This document shows, in pieces, positions 27,745 to 36,203 of a stretch of 64,000 nucleotides of DNA. The notes under the pieces were generated by a model. It did no database searches, was not told the DNA's origin, and saw nothing but the letters and a program-made list of their open reading frames with translations. Numbering within the stretch: position 1 is the stretch's first letter; every line of letters starts with the position of its first letter. Made by a program: the position numbers and the translations under genes. Source of the stretch: [Mycobacterium] manitobense (GTDB lineage Bacteria; Actinomycetota; Actinomycetes; Mycobacteriales; Mycobacteriaceae); NCBI RefSeq assembly GCF_025821665.1, contig NZ_JACKSJ010000254.1, forward strand, positions 1 through 64,000, written 5' to 3'.

Positions 27745-29214
27745 TTACTCGACTGCAGAGGCCTCGCGGCGCCCGAGCACGGAGTGCCTGCGGCCGTAGA
27801 CGAAGTAGATGACCACACCGATGGCCATCCAGATCAGGAAGCGGATCCAGGTCAGGCCGGTCAGGTTGAGCATCAGCCAGACGCAGGCCGCGATGGCTGC
27901 GATCGGCAGCAGCGGCACCAGCGGCGCCCGGAACCCGCGCTCGAGGTCGGGACGGGTCTTCCGCAGCACGATCACGCCGGCGGACACCAAGACGAACGCG
28001 AACAGCGTGCCGATGTTGACCATCTCTTCGAGCTTGTCGATCGGGAACACCGACGCCGCGACGGCCACCAGGGCGCCGACGATCAGCGTGATGCGCACCG
28101 GCGTGCCATGCTCCCCGGTCTTGGCCAGCTGGCGGGGCATCAGCCCGTCGCGGGACATCGCGAACAGCACCCGCGTCTGGCCCAGCATCAGCACGATGAC
28201 GACGGTCGTCAGGCCGGCCAGGGCGCCGATCGAGATCACCGTCGCGGCCCACTCCACCCCGTTCGCGGAGAACGCCGTCGCCAGGTTCGCCTTCTCCCCC
28301 GCGTCGCGCAGCACCGTGTACGAGACCATGCCCGACAGCACGATGGCGACCGCGACATAGAGCACCGTGACGATCGCCAGCGACCCGAGGATGCCGCGCG
28401 GCACGTCGCGCTGCGGGTTCTTGGTCTCCTCGGCGGTGGTGGCGACGATGTCGAATCCGATGAAGGCGAAGAACACGATCGAGGCGCCGGCGAGCAGGCC
28501 GTACCACCCGTAGCTGCTGCCCTCGGCGCCGGTGATCAAGGAGAACAGGGACTGCTCGGCGCCGCTGCCACCCTCGGCCGCCTCGGCCGGCGGAATGAAC
28601 GGCGAGTAGTTGCTCATATTGATGTAGCCGGCGCCGACGATCACCACGAGCAGCACGACCGCGACCTTGATCACGGTGATGACCAGGCTGACGCCGGCCG
28701 AGAGCTTGGTGCCGCGCGCGAGCAGCAGCGTCACGAACGCGATGATCAACAACGCGCCCCAGTCCACCTTGAGGCCGCCGACCTCGGCGATGCCGCCGCC
28801 GAAGTTGAACACCGTCCCCAGGTAGCTCGACCAGCCCTTGGCCACCACGGCCGCTGCGACGGCGAACTCCAGGATCAGATCCCAGCCGATGATCCACGCG
28901 ACGAACTCACCGAACGTCGCATAGGAGAACGTGTAGGCACTGCCCGCCACGGGCACGGTCGAGGCGAACTCGGCGTAGCACAGGGCCGCGAGCCCGCAGG
29001 CGATCGCGGCCAAGATGAACGAGATCGAGATGGCCGGACCGGTCAGGTTGCCCGCGGTGGACGCGGTGATGGTGAAGATCCCCGCGCCGATCACCACGGA
29101 TACGCCGAACACGGTGAGGTCCCACCACGTCAGATCCTTGCGCAATCGGGTGCTCGGTTCGTCGGTGTCGGCGATCGACTGCTCCACGGATTTGGTGCGC
29201 CATCTGCCGGTCAT
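27745..29214 (-). CDS. Amino acid permease (APC superfamily)
   Basis: A 489-residue transporter with about 12 hydrophobic helices. The first helix has VVIGAGIFTITAS, the substrate-binding G-A-G-I-F signature of APC/CAT-type permeases. FFAFIGFDIVATTAEETKNPQRDVPRGIL in helix 6 and after is diagnostic of the cationic amino acid transporter branch (here cited in part). The ATG at 29214 has AAGGA eight bases upstream; the frame is open further upstream but antisense to the next gene. It corresponds to M. tuberculosis Rv3253c. Substrate is probably a cationic or other amino acid; which one is not visible. Confidence 0.92.
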   Translation of the reverse strand: MTGRWRTKSVEQSIADTDEPSTRLRKDLTWWDLTVFGVSVVIGAGIFTITASTAGNLTGPAISISFILAAIACGLAALCYAEFASTVPVAGSAYTFSYATFGEFVAWIIGWDLILEFAVAAAVVAKGWSSYLGTVFNFGGGIAEVGGLKVDWGALLIIAFVTLLLARGTKLSAGVSLVITVIKVAVVLLVVIVGAGYINMSNYSPFIPPAEAAEGGSGAEQSLFSLITGAEGSSYGWYGLLAGASIVFFAFIGFDIVATTAEETKNPQRDVPRGILGSLAIVTVLYVAVAIVLSGMVSYTVLRDAGEKANLATAFSANGVEWAATVISIGALAGLTTVVIVLMLGQTRVLFAMSRDGLMPRQLAKTGEHGTPVRITLIVGALVAVAASVFPIDKLEEMVNIGTLFAFVLVSAGVIVLRKTRPDLERGFRAPLVPLLPIAAIAACVWLMLNLTGLTWIRFLIWMAIGVVIYFVYGRRHSVLGRREASAVE

Positions 29215-29277
29215 GACGAATTCCTTTCGGATCCGGTGCGGGACAGATTCTCGCCCGGGTGTGCGAAATCTACCGGC

Positions 29278-29283
29278 TACTGT
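29278..29283 (+). promoter_or_regulatory. Candidate -10 (TACTGT) for a leaderless transcript
   Basis: TACTGT fits TANNNT and ends seven bases before the ATG at 29290, so transcription could begin at or next to the start codon. Confidence 0.35.
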
Positions 29284-29289
29284 GACCCG

Positions 29290-30651
29290 ATGGGGCGGAG
29301 TACTAAACACGCAATCGTCATCGGGGGGAGCATCGCCGGGCTGTGTGCCGCGCGGGTGCTCTCCGACTTCTACGAGCACGTGACCATCTTCGAGCGCGAC
29401 GAGTTGCCCGACGGTCCGGCCAACCGCGCCGCCGTCCCCCAGGGCCGGCACGTGCACCTGCTGATGGCCCGCGGGGCCGCCGAGTTCGAGAGCCACTTCC
29501 CCGGCCTGCTCGACGACATGGTCGCCGCCGGCGTGCCCATCCTGGAGAACCGGCCCGACTGCATCCACTTCGGTGCGGCCGGTCATGTGCTCGGCACCCA
29601 GCACACCCTGCAGGACGAGTTCACCGCGTACGTGCCGAGCCGGCCACAGCTGGAATGGCAGATCCGCCGGCGGGTGAACGCGATACCCAACGTCGAGATC
29701 ATCCGCCGGTTGGTGTCCGAACCGACGTTCGACGCCGCCGCCCAGCGCGTCACCGGGGTGCTGCTCGACGACGGCGAAGCGGTGTCCGCGGACCTCGTCG
29801 TCGACGCCACCGGCCGCGGAACCCGGTTGCCGGTGTGGCTCGCGCAGTGGGGTTTCGAGCGTCCCCGCGAGGACACCGTCGACGTCGGCATCGGCTACGC
29901 CAGCCAGCGGGTGCAGGTGCCCGACGGCCTGCTGGCCGAGAAGGTCGTGGTGGCGGGCGCGTCGGACGGTCTGCCGCTCGGTGTGGGCATGCTGTTCTAC
30001 GAGGACGGCCTGTGGAACGTCACCACCTTCGGCGTCGGCAAAGTGGATCCGCCGAAGGACTTCGACGGGATGTGCGCGCTCGCCGACGAAATCCTGCCCT
30101 CGCACGTCGCCGCCGCGCTGCGGGCCGGGAAACCCGTCGGCGAGATGGCGTTCCACAAGTATCCGACGAGCCGGTGGCGCCGCTTCGACAAGCTCGACCG
30201 CTTCCCGGCCGGGATCGTGCCGTTCGGCGATGCCGTGGTCAGCTTCAATCCCACCTACGGCCAAGGCATGACGATGACGTCGCTGCAGGCCGGTCACCTG
30301 CGCCGGGCGCTGGAGAACCCCGGTGAGAGCCTGGCCCGCACGCTGAGCAAGGCCACCGCGAAGTCGACCTACCCGGTGTGGCAGATGAACGCGGTCGGTG
30401 ACCTGACGCTGCACCGGGCCAGCGGCCCGATGCCGTGGTGGTACTCGCCGGTGGGCGGGCTGTTCGACCAGTTCCTCGGCGCCGCGGAGACCGATCCCGT
30501 GCTGGCCGAATGGTTCCTGCGACGGTTCAGCCTGCTCGACAGCCTCTGGATGGTGCCTTCGCCGCGGCTCGTGGGCCGCACGATCAAGCACAACATGAAA
30601 CTGTGGCTGGCCGAGCGGCGCGCCGCGCGCGAACCCGTCCCGGTCGCCTGA
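29290..30651 (+). CDS. FAD-dependent oxidoreductase/monooxygenase
   Basis: A 453-residue flavoprotein of the PHBH-like class. The N-terminal nucleotide-binding motif is VIGGSIAGLCAARVL with an acidic residue at FERDELPDG. DLVVDATGRGTRLPVWL is the second FAD fingerprint. PFGDAVVSFNPTYGQGMT near residue 315 is the GD motif that binds the flavin ribityl chain. It corresponds to M. tuberculosis Rv3254. The substrate is unknown; the large hydrophobic C-terminal part is found in epoxidase/halogenase-like relatives. It is divergent from the permease and convergent with manA (13 bases between stops). Confidence 0.88.
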   Translation: MGRSTKHAIVIGGSIAGLCAARVLSDFYEHVTIFERDELPDGPANRAAVPQGRHVHLLMARGAAEFESHFPGLLDDMVAAGVPILENRPDCIHFGAAGHVLGTQHTLQDEFTAYVPSRPQLEWQIRRRVNAIPNVEIIRRLVSEPTFDAAAQRVTGVLLDDGEAVSADLVVDATGRGTRLPVWLAQWGFERPREDTVDVGIGYASQRVQVPDGLLAEKVVVAGASDGLPLGVGMLFYEDGLWNVTTFGVGKVDPPKDFDGMCALADEILPSHVAAALRAGKPVGEMAFHKYPTSRWRRFDKLDRFPAGIVPFGDAVVSFNPTYGQGMTMTSLQAGHLRRALENPGESLARTLSKATAKSTYPVWQMNAVGDLTLHRASGPMPWWYSPVGGLFDQFLGAAETDPVLAEWFLRRFSLLDSLWMVPSPRLVGRTIKHNMKLWLAERRAAREPVPVA

Positions 30652-30664
30652 GCGGGAACGGGCG

Positions 30665-31891
30665 TCAGAGCCCGACGGTGACCCGGAACAGCTTGGTCGG
30701 TTCCTGCGCCATCAGCCGGATCGGGCCGTCGTCGGCGGCCACCCATGCCGCCGCGCCGCGCTGCAGCGTCAGCGACGTGCTCTTGGCATGCACCACGGTC
30801 ACACCCTCGGTGCACAGCAGCACCTGCGGGCCGTCGTACCGTGACGGCGCGTCGACCTCGTGGCCGCACTGGTCGCCCGCGACGCTCAACACCGACACCG
30901 CGAACTCCGGCGCCGGCGTGCGATAGACCAGTTCCATTCCGTCGCGGCTCATCTCGGGCCGCAGCTCGTCCTCGGGCGTCGGCGTGAAGTCGAGCACCCG
31001 CAGCAGCTCGGGCACGTCCACGTGCTTGGGCGTGAGACCGCCGCGCAACACGTTGTCGGAGTTCGCCATCACCTCGACGCCGATGCCGCGCAGGTAGGCG
31101 TGCAGATTTCCGGCAGGCAGGTAGATCCCCTCGCCGGGCCGCAGCGAGATGCGGTTGAGCAGGAGGGCGGCCAGCACTCCGGCATCGCCGGGATAGCGCT
31201 CGCCGAGTTCGAGCACGGTCTTGGCCTCGGCGGCGAAGCGCTTGTGACCGGAACGGACGTATTCGATGGCACCCTCGAGCACCGCGGGGACGAGCAGGTC
31301 GAGGTGGGGTTGCGGCGCCGTGATCCAGGTGGTGAACAACGCCCGCAGCCCGTCGGCGTCGGGCTGGCCGGCCAACAGGTTGAGGTAGAGCTCGAGTTCG
31401 GGAACGGCCAGCGCGCGGATCAGCTCGATGGTGTGGTCGACCGGGGCGAATCCGGCCAGTGCCTCGAACTGGTCGAGCGCCACCATCAGCTCCGGCTTGT
31501 GGCTGCGATCGCGGTAGTTGCGCATGGGCGCCGACACCGGGATCCCAAGCCGGTCCTCGCGTTCGAAACCCTCTGCGGCCTGCGCCGCGCTCGGATGGGC
31601 CTGCAGCGACAGCGGTTCGTCGGCGGCGAGCACCTTGACCAGGAATGGCAGGGCGTCGCCGAACTGGCTGAGCAACCCCGTCCCCAGCTGGCCCTCCGGG
31701 TCCTCGCGCAGCGCCGTCAGCAGTGACTGCTCGCCGTCGTCGGTCTGCAGCCAGGCCGGATCGCCGGGATGCGCGCCGAACCACAGCTCCGCCTCGGGAT
31801 GCGCTGTGGGACTGGGCCTTCCGGTGAACTCGGCGATCGCGGTGCGCGAACCCCACGCATAGGTCCGCACCGCGCCTCGTAGCAGGTGCAC
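30665..31891 (-). CDS. manA: Mannose-6-phosphate isomerase, class I
   Basis: Interconverts fructose-6-phosphate and mannose-6-phosphate, the entry to mannose donors for mannosides and lipoarabinomannan. The 408-residue cupin has zinc ligands in SLQAHPSAAQA, the motif YRDRSHKPELMVAL and GIYLPAGNLHAYL. The start GTG at 31891 gives VHLLRGAVRTYAWGSRTAIA, matching known ManA N-termini. It ends the co-directional string pmmA, TobH-like, manA, as in M. tuberculosis Rv3257c-Rv3255c. Confidence 0.95.
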   Translation of the reverse strand: MHLLRGAVRTYAWGSRTAIAEFTGRPSPTAHPEAELWFGAHPGDPAWLQTDDGEQSLLTALREDPEGQLGTGLLSQFGDALPFLVKVLAADEPLSLQAHPSAAQAAEGFEREDRLGIPVSAPMRNYRDRSHKPELMVALDQFEALAGFAPVDHTIELIRALAVPELELYLNLLAGQPDADGLRALFTTWITAPQPHLDLLVPAVLEGAIEYVRSGHKRFAAEAKTVLELGERYPGDAGVLAALLLNRISLRPGEGIYLPAGNLHAYLRGIGVEVMANSDNVLRGGLTPKHVDVPELLRVLDFTPTPEDELRPEMSRDGMELVYRTPAPEFAVSVLSVAGDQCGHEVDAPSRYDGPQVLLCTEGVTVVHAKSTSLTLQRGAAAWVAADDGPIRLMAQEPTKLFRVTVGL

Positions 31892-31895
31892 GTGT

Positions 31896-32984
31896 CTAAC
31901 CCCGAACCAGTCTCAGGTACACAGCCGTCATCTCCAGTCGTACGGCCAGCGTGGCCAGTTGGTGTTCCGGCCGACTGCTCGCCCCCCTCGCCGCGCCGTC
32001 ACCGGCGTCGGGCACATCCTCGGCACTGACCACGTCGACGCCGTCGAAACCCGCGACCCTGGCCAGTATCACCGGGCGCTCGAGGTCGGTGGTGAGGACG
32101 AAGGCGCGCACCCGTCGCGGCAGCGGCCCGTCGAACTCGTCGTCGTGGAACAGCGATGCCTCGTACGACGTCTCGCCACGGCGACCGGACGGCCTGCTGC
32201 GCAAGCCCACCAGCAGGTCGGCCAGTCCCACGGCGGCCACCGCCTCACCGGCCGCCCGCAGCAGCACCGCCGCGCCGTGCCGGCAGAGCGCGAGGGTGGC
32301 GGCGTTGTCGCCTGCGAGCACGACGTCGCGCCCGGAGATGCGGTCGGCCAGCGTCTTGGCGGGGTTGGTGAACAGGTCGCGGCCCGCGCTGTTGCGCAGC
32401 GCCTCGGCGTCGAGCTCGTCGGCCAGTGCGGAAAGGTCGGCAGGCAGACCCACATCCACGGTGTGCAGTGTGGCCAGCCCGACCGCGAGGTAGCGGGCCA
32501 GGCCGAAGTCGTCGGGTACCCACACCCGCGGCGCCAGCGCCACCGCCCGGCCGGCGGTGGCATCCCGCAGCGGACCTTCGTACGGCGCGGCGATCACCAC
32601 CCGCGCGCCACGGCGCACACCGGTCGCGGCTGCCGTCACCAGCGCGGGGTCGGCCGCGTCGTCGCCCGCGACCACGATCACGTCCAGCGCACCGATCCAG
32701 AGCGGCACCTGCGCGGTGACGACGATCGGCGCAGCGGCAGACGGTCCCATCGTGGCAGCGAGCATCGCCCCCGCGGTCTCGGCGACGCCACGGCCGGCGA
32801 CCCACACGACGGTGCGTGGCGGCTGGCCCGACCGCAACGGCTCGAGCACTCCCTCGTCGAACGCCGCCGCGGTGGCGCGGACCTGGGCGCCTGCCATCGC
32901 CGTCGCCCGGAGCAGACCGTCCCGGTCGGCGTTCAGCAGTCCGTCGGCGTCGTCGAGGTCGATGACCGCCTCGGTGGCCCTCAC
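31896..32984 (-). CDS. TobH-like protein with sugar isomerase (SIS-type) fold
   Basis: A 362-residue protein conserved in mycobacteria between pmmA and manA (Rv3256c), often labelled TobH. It appears to hold a PGI/SIS-type fold: TVVWVAGRGVAETAGAM early, a nucleotide-like IVVAGDDAADPALVTAAATG, and RDVVLAGDNAATLALCRHGA in the second half. A catalytic role is not established; it may be a non-catalytic or regulatory sugar-phosphate isomerase relative. The start GTG at 32984 overlaps the pmmA stop by four bases, and manA begins four bases after its stop, so all three are co-expressed. Cytosolic; no signal peptide. Confidence 0.85.
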   Translation of the reverse strand: MRATEAVIDLDDADGLLNADRDGLLRATAMAGAQVRATAAAFDEGVLEPLRSGQPPRTVVWVAGRGVAETAGAMLAATMGPSAAAPIVVTAQVPLWIGALDVIVVAGDDAADPALVTAAATGVRRGARVVIAAPYEGPLRDATAGRAVALAPRVWVPDDFGLARYLAVGLATLHTVDVGLPADLSALADELDAEALRNSAGRDLFTNPAKTLADRISGRDVVLAGDNAATLALCRHGAAVLLRAAGEAVAAVGLADLLVGLRSRPSGRRGETSYEASLFHDDEFDGPLPRRVRAFVLTTDLERPVILARVAGFDGVDVVSAEDVPDAGDGAARGASSRPEHQLATLAVRLEMTAVYLRLVRG

Positions 32985-34384
32985 GACGAGTCCCCCGCGA
33001 CGGTGACGCTCTGGGCCTCGACCGTCTGCGATACCTGGCCGACCACCTCGTCGACCTCTTCGGCGGTGCGCGCCTCGACGTTCAGCCGCAGCAACGGCTC
33101 GGTGTTCGACGTGCGCAGGTTGAACCAATTCCCGTTGCCGAGATCGACTGTCACGCCGTCGAGGTGATCGATGGAGTGGATGCGGGGGCCGAACGACTTG
33201 AGCACCGCCTCGACACAGGCCGCCGCATCGCCGACGGTGAAGTTGATCTCCCCGGACGCCTCGTAGCGCTGGTAGTCGGCCATCAGGTCCGACAGCGGCC
33301 GGTCCTGCTCACCGAGCGCGGCGAGCACGTGCAGGGCGGCCAGCATCCCGGAGTCGGCGCCCCAGAAGTCGCGGAAGTAGTAGTGCGCGGAGTGCTCGCC
33401 GCCGAAGATCGCGCCGGTCTCGGCCATCAAGGTCTTGATGTAGGAGTGCCCGACCCGGGAGCGCACCGGTGTCCCGCCCCGCTCCACCACCAGTTCCGGC
33501 ACGGCCCGGGAGGTGATCAGGTTGTGGATGACGGTGGCGCCGATCTCACGCTGCAGTTCGCGCGCGGCCACCAGGGCCGTCACCGCCGACGGCGACACCG
33601 GGCGACCGAGCTCGTCGACGACGAAGCAGCGGTCGGCGTCGCCGTCGAACGCCAGGCCGATGTCGGCGCCGGAGGACACGACATGGGCCTGCAGGTCGAC
33701 GAGATTGGCCGCGTCCAGCGGGTTCGCCTCGTGGTTGGGGAACGTGCCGTCGAGTTCGAAGTACAAGGGCGCCATCGTGATCGACGGGATGTTCCCCAGC
33801 ACCGCCGGAGCGGTATGACCCGCCATGCCGTTGCCCGCGTCGACGGCGACGCGCAACGGGCGGCGACCGGCCAGGTCGACCAGTGAGCGCAGGAAGTCGC
33901 CGTAGTCGGCAAGCACGTCGCGGTCGGAGATGACGCCGCGCGGCGCGTCCGACGCGGGCACACCGGCGATCACCTCCTCGGCGATCACCGACAGTCCGGT
34001 GTCCTTGCCGACGGGTTTGGCTCCTGCGCGGCACAGCTTGATGCCGTTGTAGGCGGCCGGGTTGTGGCTGGCGGTGAACATCGCGCCGGGACAGTCGAGC
34101 AGACCGGAGGCGAAGTACAACTGGTCGGTGGACGCCAGCCCGATCCGGGTGACGTCGAGTCCCTGGGCCACCACGCCCTCGGCGAACGCCGCGGCCAGCG
34201 CGGGCGAACTGGCGCGCATGTCGTAGCCGATCACCACCTGGTGGACCGCCGGGTCGGCGGCCATCAGCCGGGCGAACGCGCCGCCCACGTCGGCGACGAA
34301 CGCCTCGTCGAGTTCGTCACCGACCAGGCCACGCACGTCATACGCCTTGATGACGCGGTTAACCGCCGCAGCCGGCCGGGACAT
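32981..34384 (-). CDS. pmmA: Phosphomannomutase/phosphoglucomutase
   Basis: Converts mannose-6-phosphate to mannose-1-phosphate. The 467-residue alpha-D-phosphohexomutase has the phosphoserine loop TASHNPAAYNGIK, metal-binding loop DGDADR, sugar-binding GGEHSAHYYFRDFW and phosphate-binding RTSNTEPLLR. The ATG at 34384 starts an operon with the TobH-like gene and manA. M. tuberculosis Rv3257c is the orthologue (there named manB or pmmA). Confidence 0.95.
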   Translation of the reverse strand: MSRPAAAVNRVIKAYDVRGLVGDELDEAFVADVGGAFARLMAADPAVHQVVIGYDMRASSPALAAAFAEGVVAQGLDVTRIGLASTDQLYFASGLLDCPGAMFTASHNPAAYNGIKLCRAGAKPVGKDTGLSVIAEEVIAGVPASDAPRGVISDRDVLADYGDFLRSLVDLAGRRPLRVAVDAGNGMAGHTAPAVLGNIPSITMAPLYFELDGTFPNHEANPLDAANLVDLQAHVVSSGADIGLAFDGDADRCFVVDELGRPVSPSAVTALVAARELQREIGATVIHNLITSRAVPELVVERGGTPVRSRVGHSYIKTLMAETGAIFGGEHSAHYYFRDFWGADSGMLAALHVLAALGEQDRPLSDLMADYQRYEASGEINFTVGDAAACVEAVLKSFGPRIHSIDHLDGVTVDLGNGNWFNLRTSNTEPLLRLNVEARTAEEVDEVVGQVSQTVEAQSVTVAGDSS

Positions 34385-34492
34385 AGCACTCCTCGTGACG
34401 GGATCTTCTGCGCCAGCCTAGCCGTCGGAGGATGACGGATCTGCGTCTATCGCCCGGCTCGTTTGCTCCACCGGCGGCCGCCGGCCTCCGGT

Positions 34493-34912
34493 TTACTCGC
34501 CGGGGTCCGGCAACACCCGCAGGTGTCCGCGCCGGCGCCCGCTCGAATCGGGCCGACGGGCCGGGGGCGCCATCAGCGCACCACCCGCGACTCCGGTGGA
34601 GGGATCGGAGAAGCCCGCCACCACACCGTTCATCGGGGCCGCCACTTCACGTCCCTCGCGCACCGCGTCGGCGAGGGCGACCAGGTCGTCCTCGTCCGGA
34701 TGGGTGGGCAGCGGGCCGGCGTGGCGAACGAGCTCCCACCCCCGCGGCGCGGTGATCCGGCTGGCATGGCCGACGCACAGATCCCAGGAATGCGGCTCGT
34801 TCACAGTGGCCAGGGGCCCGACCACGGCGGTGGAGTCCGAGTAGACGAAGGTCAGCGTCGCCACAGCATAGTGAGGGCACCCGGGCCGGCAGCAGCGACG
34901 GGGAACGTTCAC
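34493..34912 (-). CDS. DUF3499 family protein
   Basis: A 139-residue protein of a family restricted to actinobacteria (Rv3258c). Conserved VPRRCCRPGC, WDLCVGH and a basic Pro/Arg-rich C-terminus suggest a small metal-binding (Cys/His) protein; CC...C and C...H could ligate zinc. The GTG at 34912 fits the conserved start; an in-frame start seven codons upstream (34933) is possible. It is upstream of pmmA but 108 bases separate them. Function unknown. Confidence 0.85.
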   Translation of the reverse strand: MNVPRRCCRPGCPHYAVATLTFVYSDSTAVVGPLATVNEPHSWDLCVGHASRITAPRGWELVRHAGPLPTHPDEDDLVALADAVREGREVAAPMNGVVAGFSDPSTGVAGGALMAPPARRPDSSGRRRGHLRVLPDPGE

Positions 34913-35044
34913 GATCGAGAGGCTATCGCGCACCGCGGTCCCGTGGCACCGGACACGCGCAGCATCGGGGCGGCCGATCTCGAACCGTTACGATCGGTGA
35001 CCGTGGCCGAAGGGAACCGGTGGCGATCACGCCGCCGCCGGGAT

Positions 35045-35467
35045 ATGCGCGGCCCGCTGCTGCCGCCGTCGGTGCCGGGCTGGCGCAGTCGCGCGGAACG
35101 GTTCGACATGGCGGTGCTGGAGGCCTACGAGCCGATCGAGCGGCGCTGGGCCGACCGGGTCTCCGCCCTCGACGTCGCGGTGGACGAGATTCCGCGGATC
35201 TCACCGAAGGATCCCGACAGTGTTCAGTGGCCGCCCGAGGTGGTGGCCGACGGGCCGATTGCGTTGGCGAGGCTGATACCCGCGGGCGTCGATGTCCGGG
35301 GTAATGCCACCCGGGCGCGAATAGTGTTGTTCCGCAAGCCGATCGAGCGCCGGGCCAAAGACACCGACGAACTCGCCGAGCTGCTGCATGAGGTGCTGGT
35401 GGCGCAGGTCGCCACATTCCTGGGCGTCGAACCCACAGTCATCGACCCGACGATCGAGGACGAGTGA
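35045..35467 (+). CDS. Metallopeptidase-family (zincin-like) protein with degenerate motif
   Basis: A 140-residue protein, orthologue of Rv3259, in a family annotated as zincin-like metallopeptidase. RATRARIVLFRKPIERRAKD and TDELAELLHEVLVAQVATFL are the conserved parts. The expected HExxH helix reads HEVLVAQ, without the second His, so peptidase activity is doubtful. The ATG at 35045 gives the length of M. tuberculosis Rv3259; GTG starts at 34997 and 35003 would add a basic extension. It is divergent from the DUF3499 gene and converges on whiB2. Confidence 0.82.
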   Translation: MRGPLLPPSVPGWRSRAERFDMAVLEAYEPIERRWADRVSALDVAVDEIPRISPKDPDSVQWPPEVVADGPIALARLIPAGVDVRGNATRARIVLFRKPIERRAKDTDELAELLHEVLVAQVATFLGVEPTVIDPTIEDE

Positions 35468-35491
35468 GGCCCGGCGCGGGCCAGGTCGGTG

Positions 35492-35890
35492 CTAGATGAT
35501 GCCGCGCTTGAGGCGTCGGCGCTCCCGCTCGGAGAGCCCGCCCCAGATGCCGAACCGCTCGTCATGGGCCAGCGCGTAATCGAGGCACTCGTCGCGCACC
35601 TCGCAGCCCAGGCAGATCCGCTTGGCCTCGCGGGTCGAGCCGCCCTTCTCCGGGAAGAACGCCTCGGGGTCGGTCTGAGCGCACAGCGCGCGCTCCTGCC
35701 ATTGATCCTCGGTAGTTGCCGGATCAACTTCCCACTCGTCGCCCTGGTCGGGGACCAGGCTCAATTGCGGCCGGTTTGCGGCCGCCGTCGGCGCCGGCCT
35801 GATATCGGTGTGCGGCATGCTGCCGACAGCGCCGAGCAGCCGGTTGTCGAACCGGACTACTCGATCGAAATCGCTACTCTCAAAAGACAT
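35492..35890 (-). CDS. whiB2: WhiB2/WhmD iron-sulfur transcription regulator
   Basis: Essential septation regulator in fast-growing mycobacteria (WhmD). The 132-residue product has four cluster-ligating Cys (RALCAQ, CLGC, DEC), the G-I-W-G-G turn and a basic C-terminus RERRRLKRGII. The ATG at 35890 (MSFESSDFDRVVRFDNRLLG) gives the long WhmD-type N-terminus, unlike the 89-residue M. tuberculosis form, and has GAGGAGG six bases upstream. A strong promoter lies at 36030-36058, leaving a leader of about 130 bases. Confidence 0.95.
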   Translation of the reverse strand: MSFESSDFDRVVRFDNRLLGAVGSMPHTDIRPAPTAAANRPQLSLVPDQGDEWEVDPATTEDQWQERALCAQTDPEAFFPEKGGSTREAKRICLGCEVRDECLDYALAHDERFGIWGGLSERERRRLKRGII

Positions 35891-36029
35891 TTCCCGCCTC
35901 CTCACTCGGTGTCGTAGATGGACTCGGAGCCCCACGATGGAGATGTGCGACCAATCAATTCGAACAAGTGATCGAATCTCGGTCTGCGACACCGATTTCG
36001 GCCGGCCAACCGGGAATGACACTGATGTG

Positions 36030-36058
36030 ATTAGACACGCGTTAGCTGCCGGGGTCAA
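36030..36058 (-). promoter_or_regulatory. whiB2 promoter
   Basis: On the minus strand TTGACC (36058-36053) and TCTAAT (36035-36030) are spaced by exactly 17 bases, near the sigma-A consensus. The predicted transcript starts near 36023, giving an untranslated leader of about 130 bases before the ATG at 35890. Confidence 0.65.
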
Positions 36059-36189
36059 GCGCTGGAACAGAAATTCATACCATCCCGTGACCCGCATACG
36101 GCGCGCCGTGACGTCGGCGTGTCTCGTTTGTGATCTTGGTTGTTCGCGCCGGGGCCGCAGGCGGTCGCGGCGGCGATCGCGGCAGCGCC

Positions 36190-36195
36190 TAATCT
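36190..36195 (+). promoter_or_regulatory. Candidate -10 (TAATCT) for leaderless fbiA
   Basis: TAATCT matches TANNNT and ends nine bases before the fbiA GTG at 36204, which lacks a Shine-Dalgarno sequence. A leaderless transcript is likely (inference). Confidence 0.45.
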
Positions 36196-36203
36196 CGATC
36201 GAT

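Larger units (their letters stand above)
35891..36203. other. Divergent whiB2-fbiA control region
   Basis: No gene in 313 bases. It holds the whiB2 promoter and its long leader, relatively AT-rich between about 35940 and 36140, and a candidate leaderless -10 for fbiA at its right end. Confidence 0.6.

Noticed and set aside
27688..29289. Long upstream extension of the FAD oxidoreductase frame
   Set aside because: It is antisense to the permease and lacks conserved motifs; the GxGxxG-type start at 29290 is the true N-terminus.
29215..30591. Long upstream extension of the amino acid permease frame
   Set aside because: It is antisense to the conserved FAD oxidoreductase; the ATG at 29214 has a good ribosome binding site.
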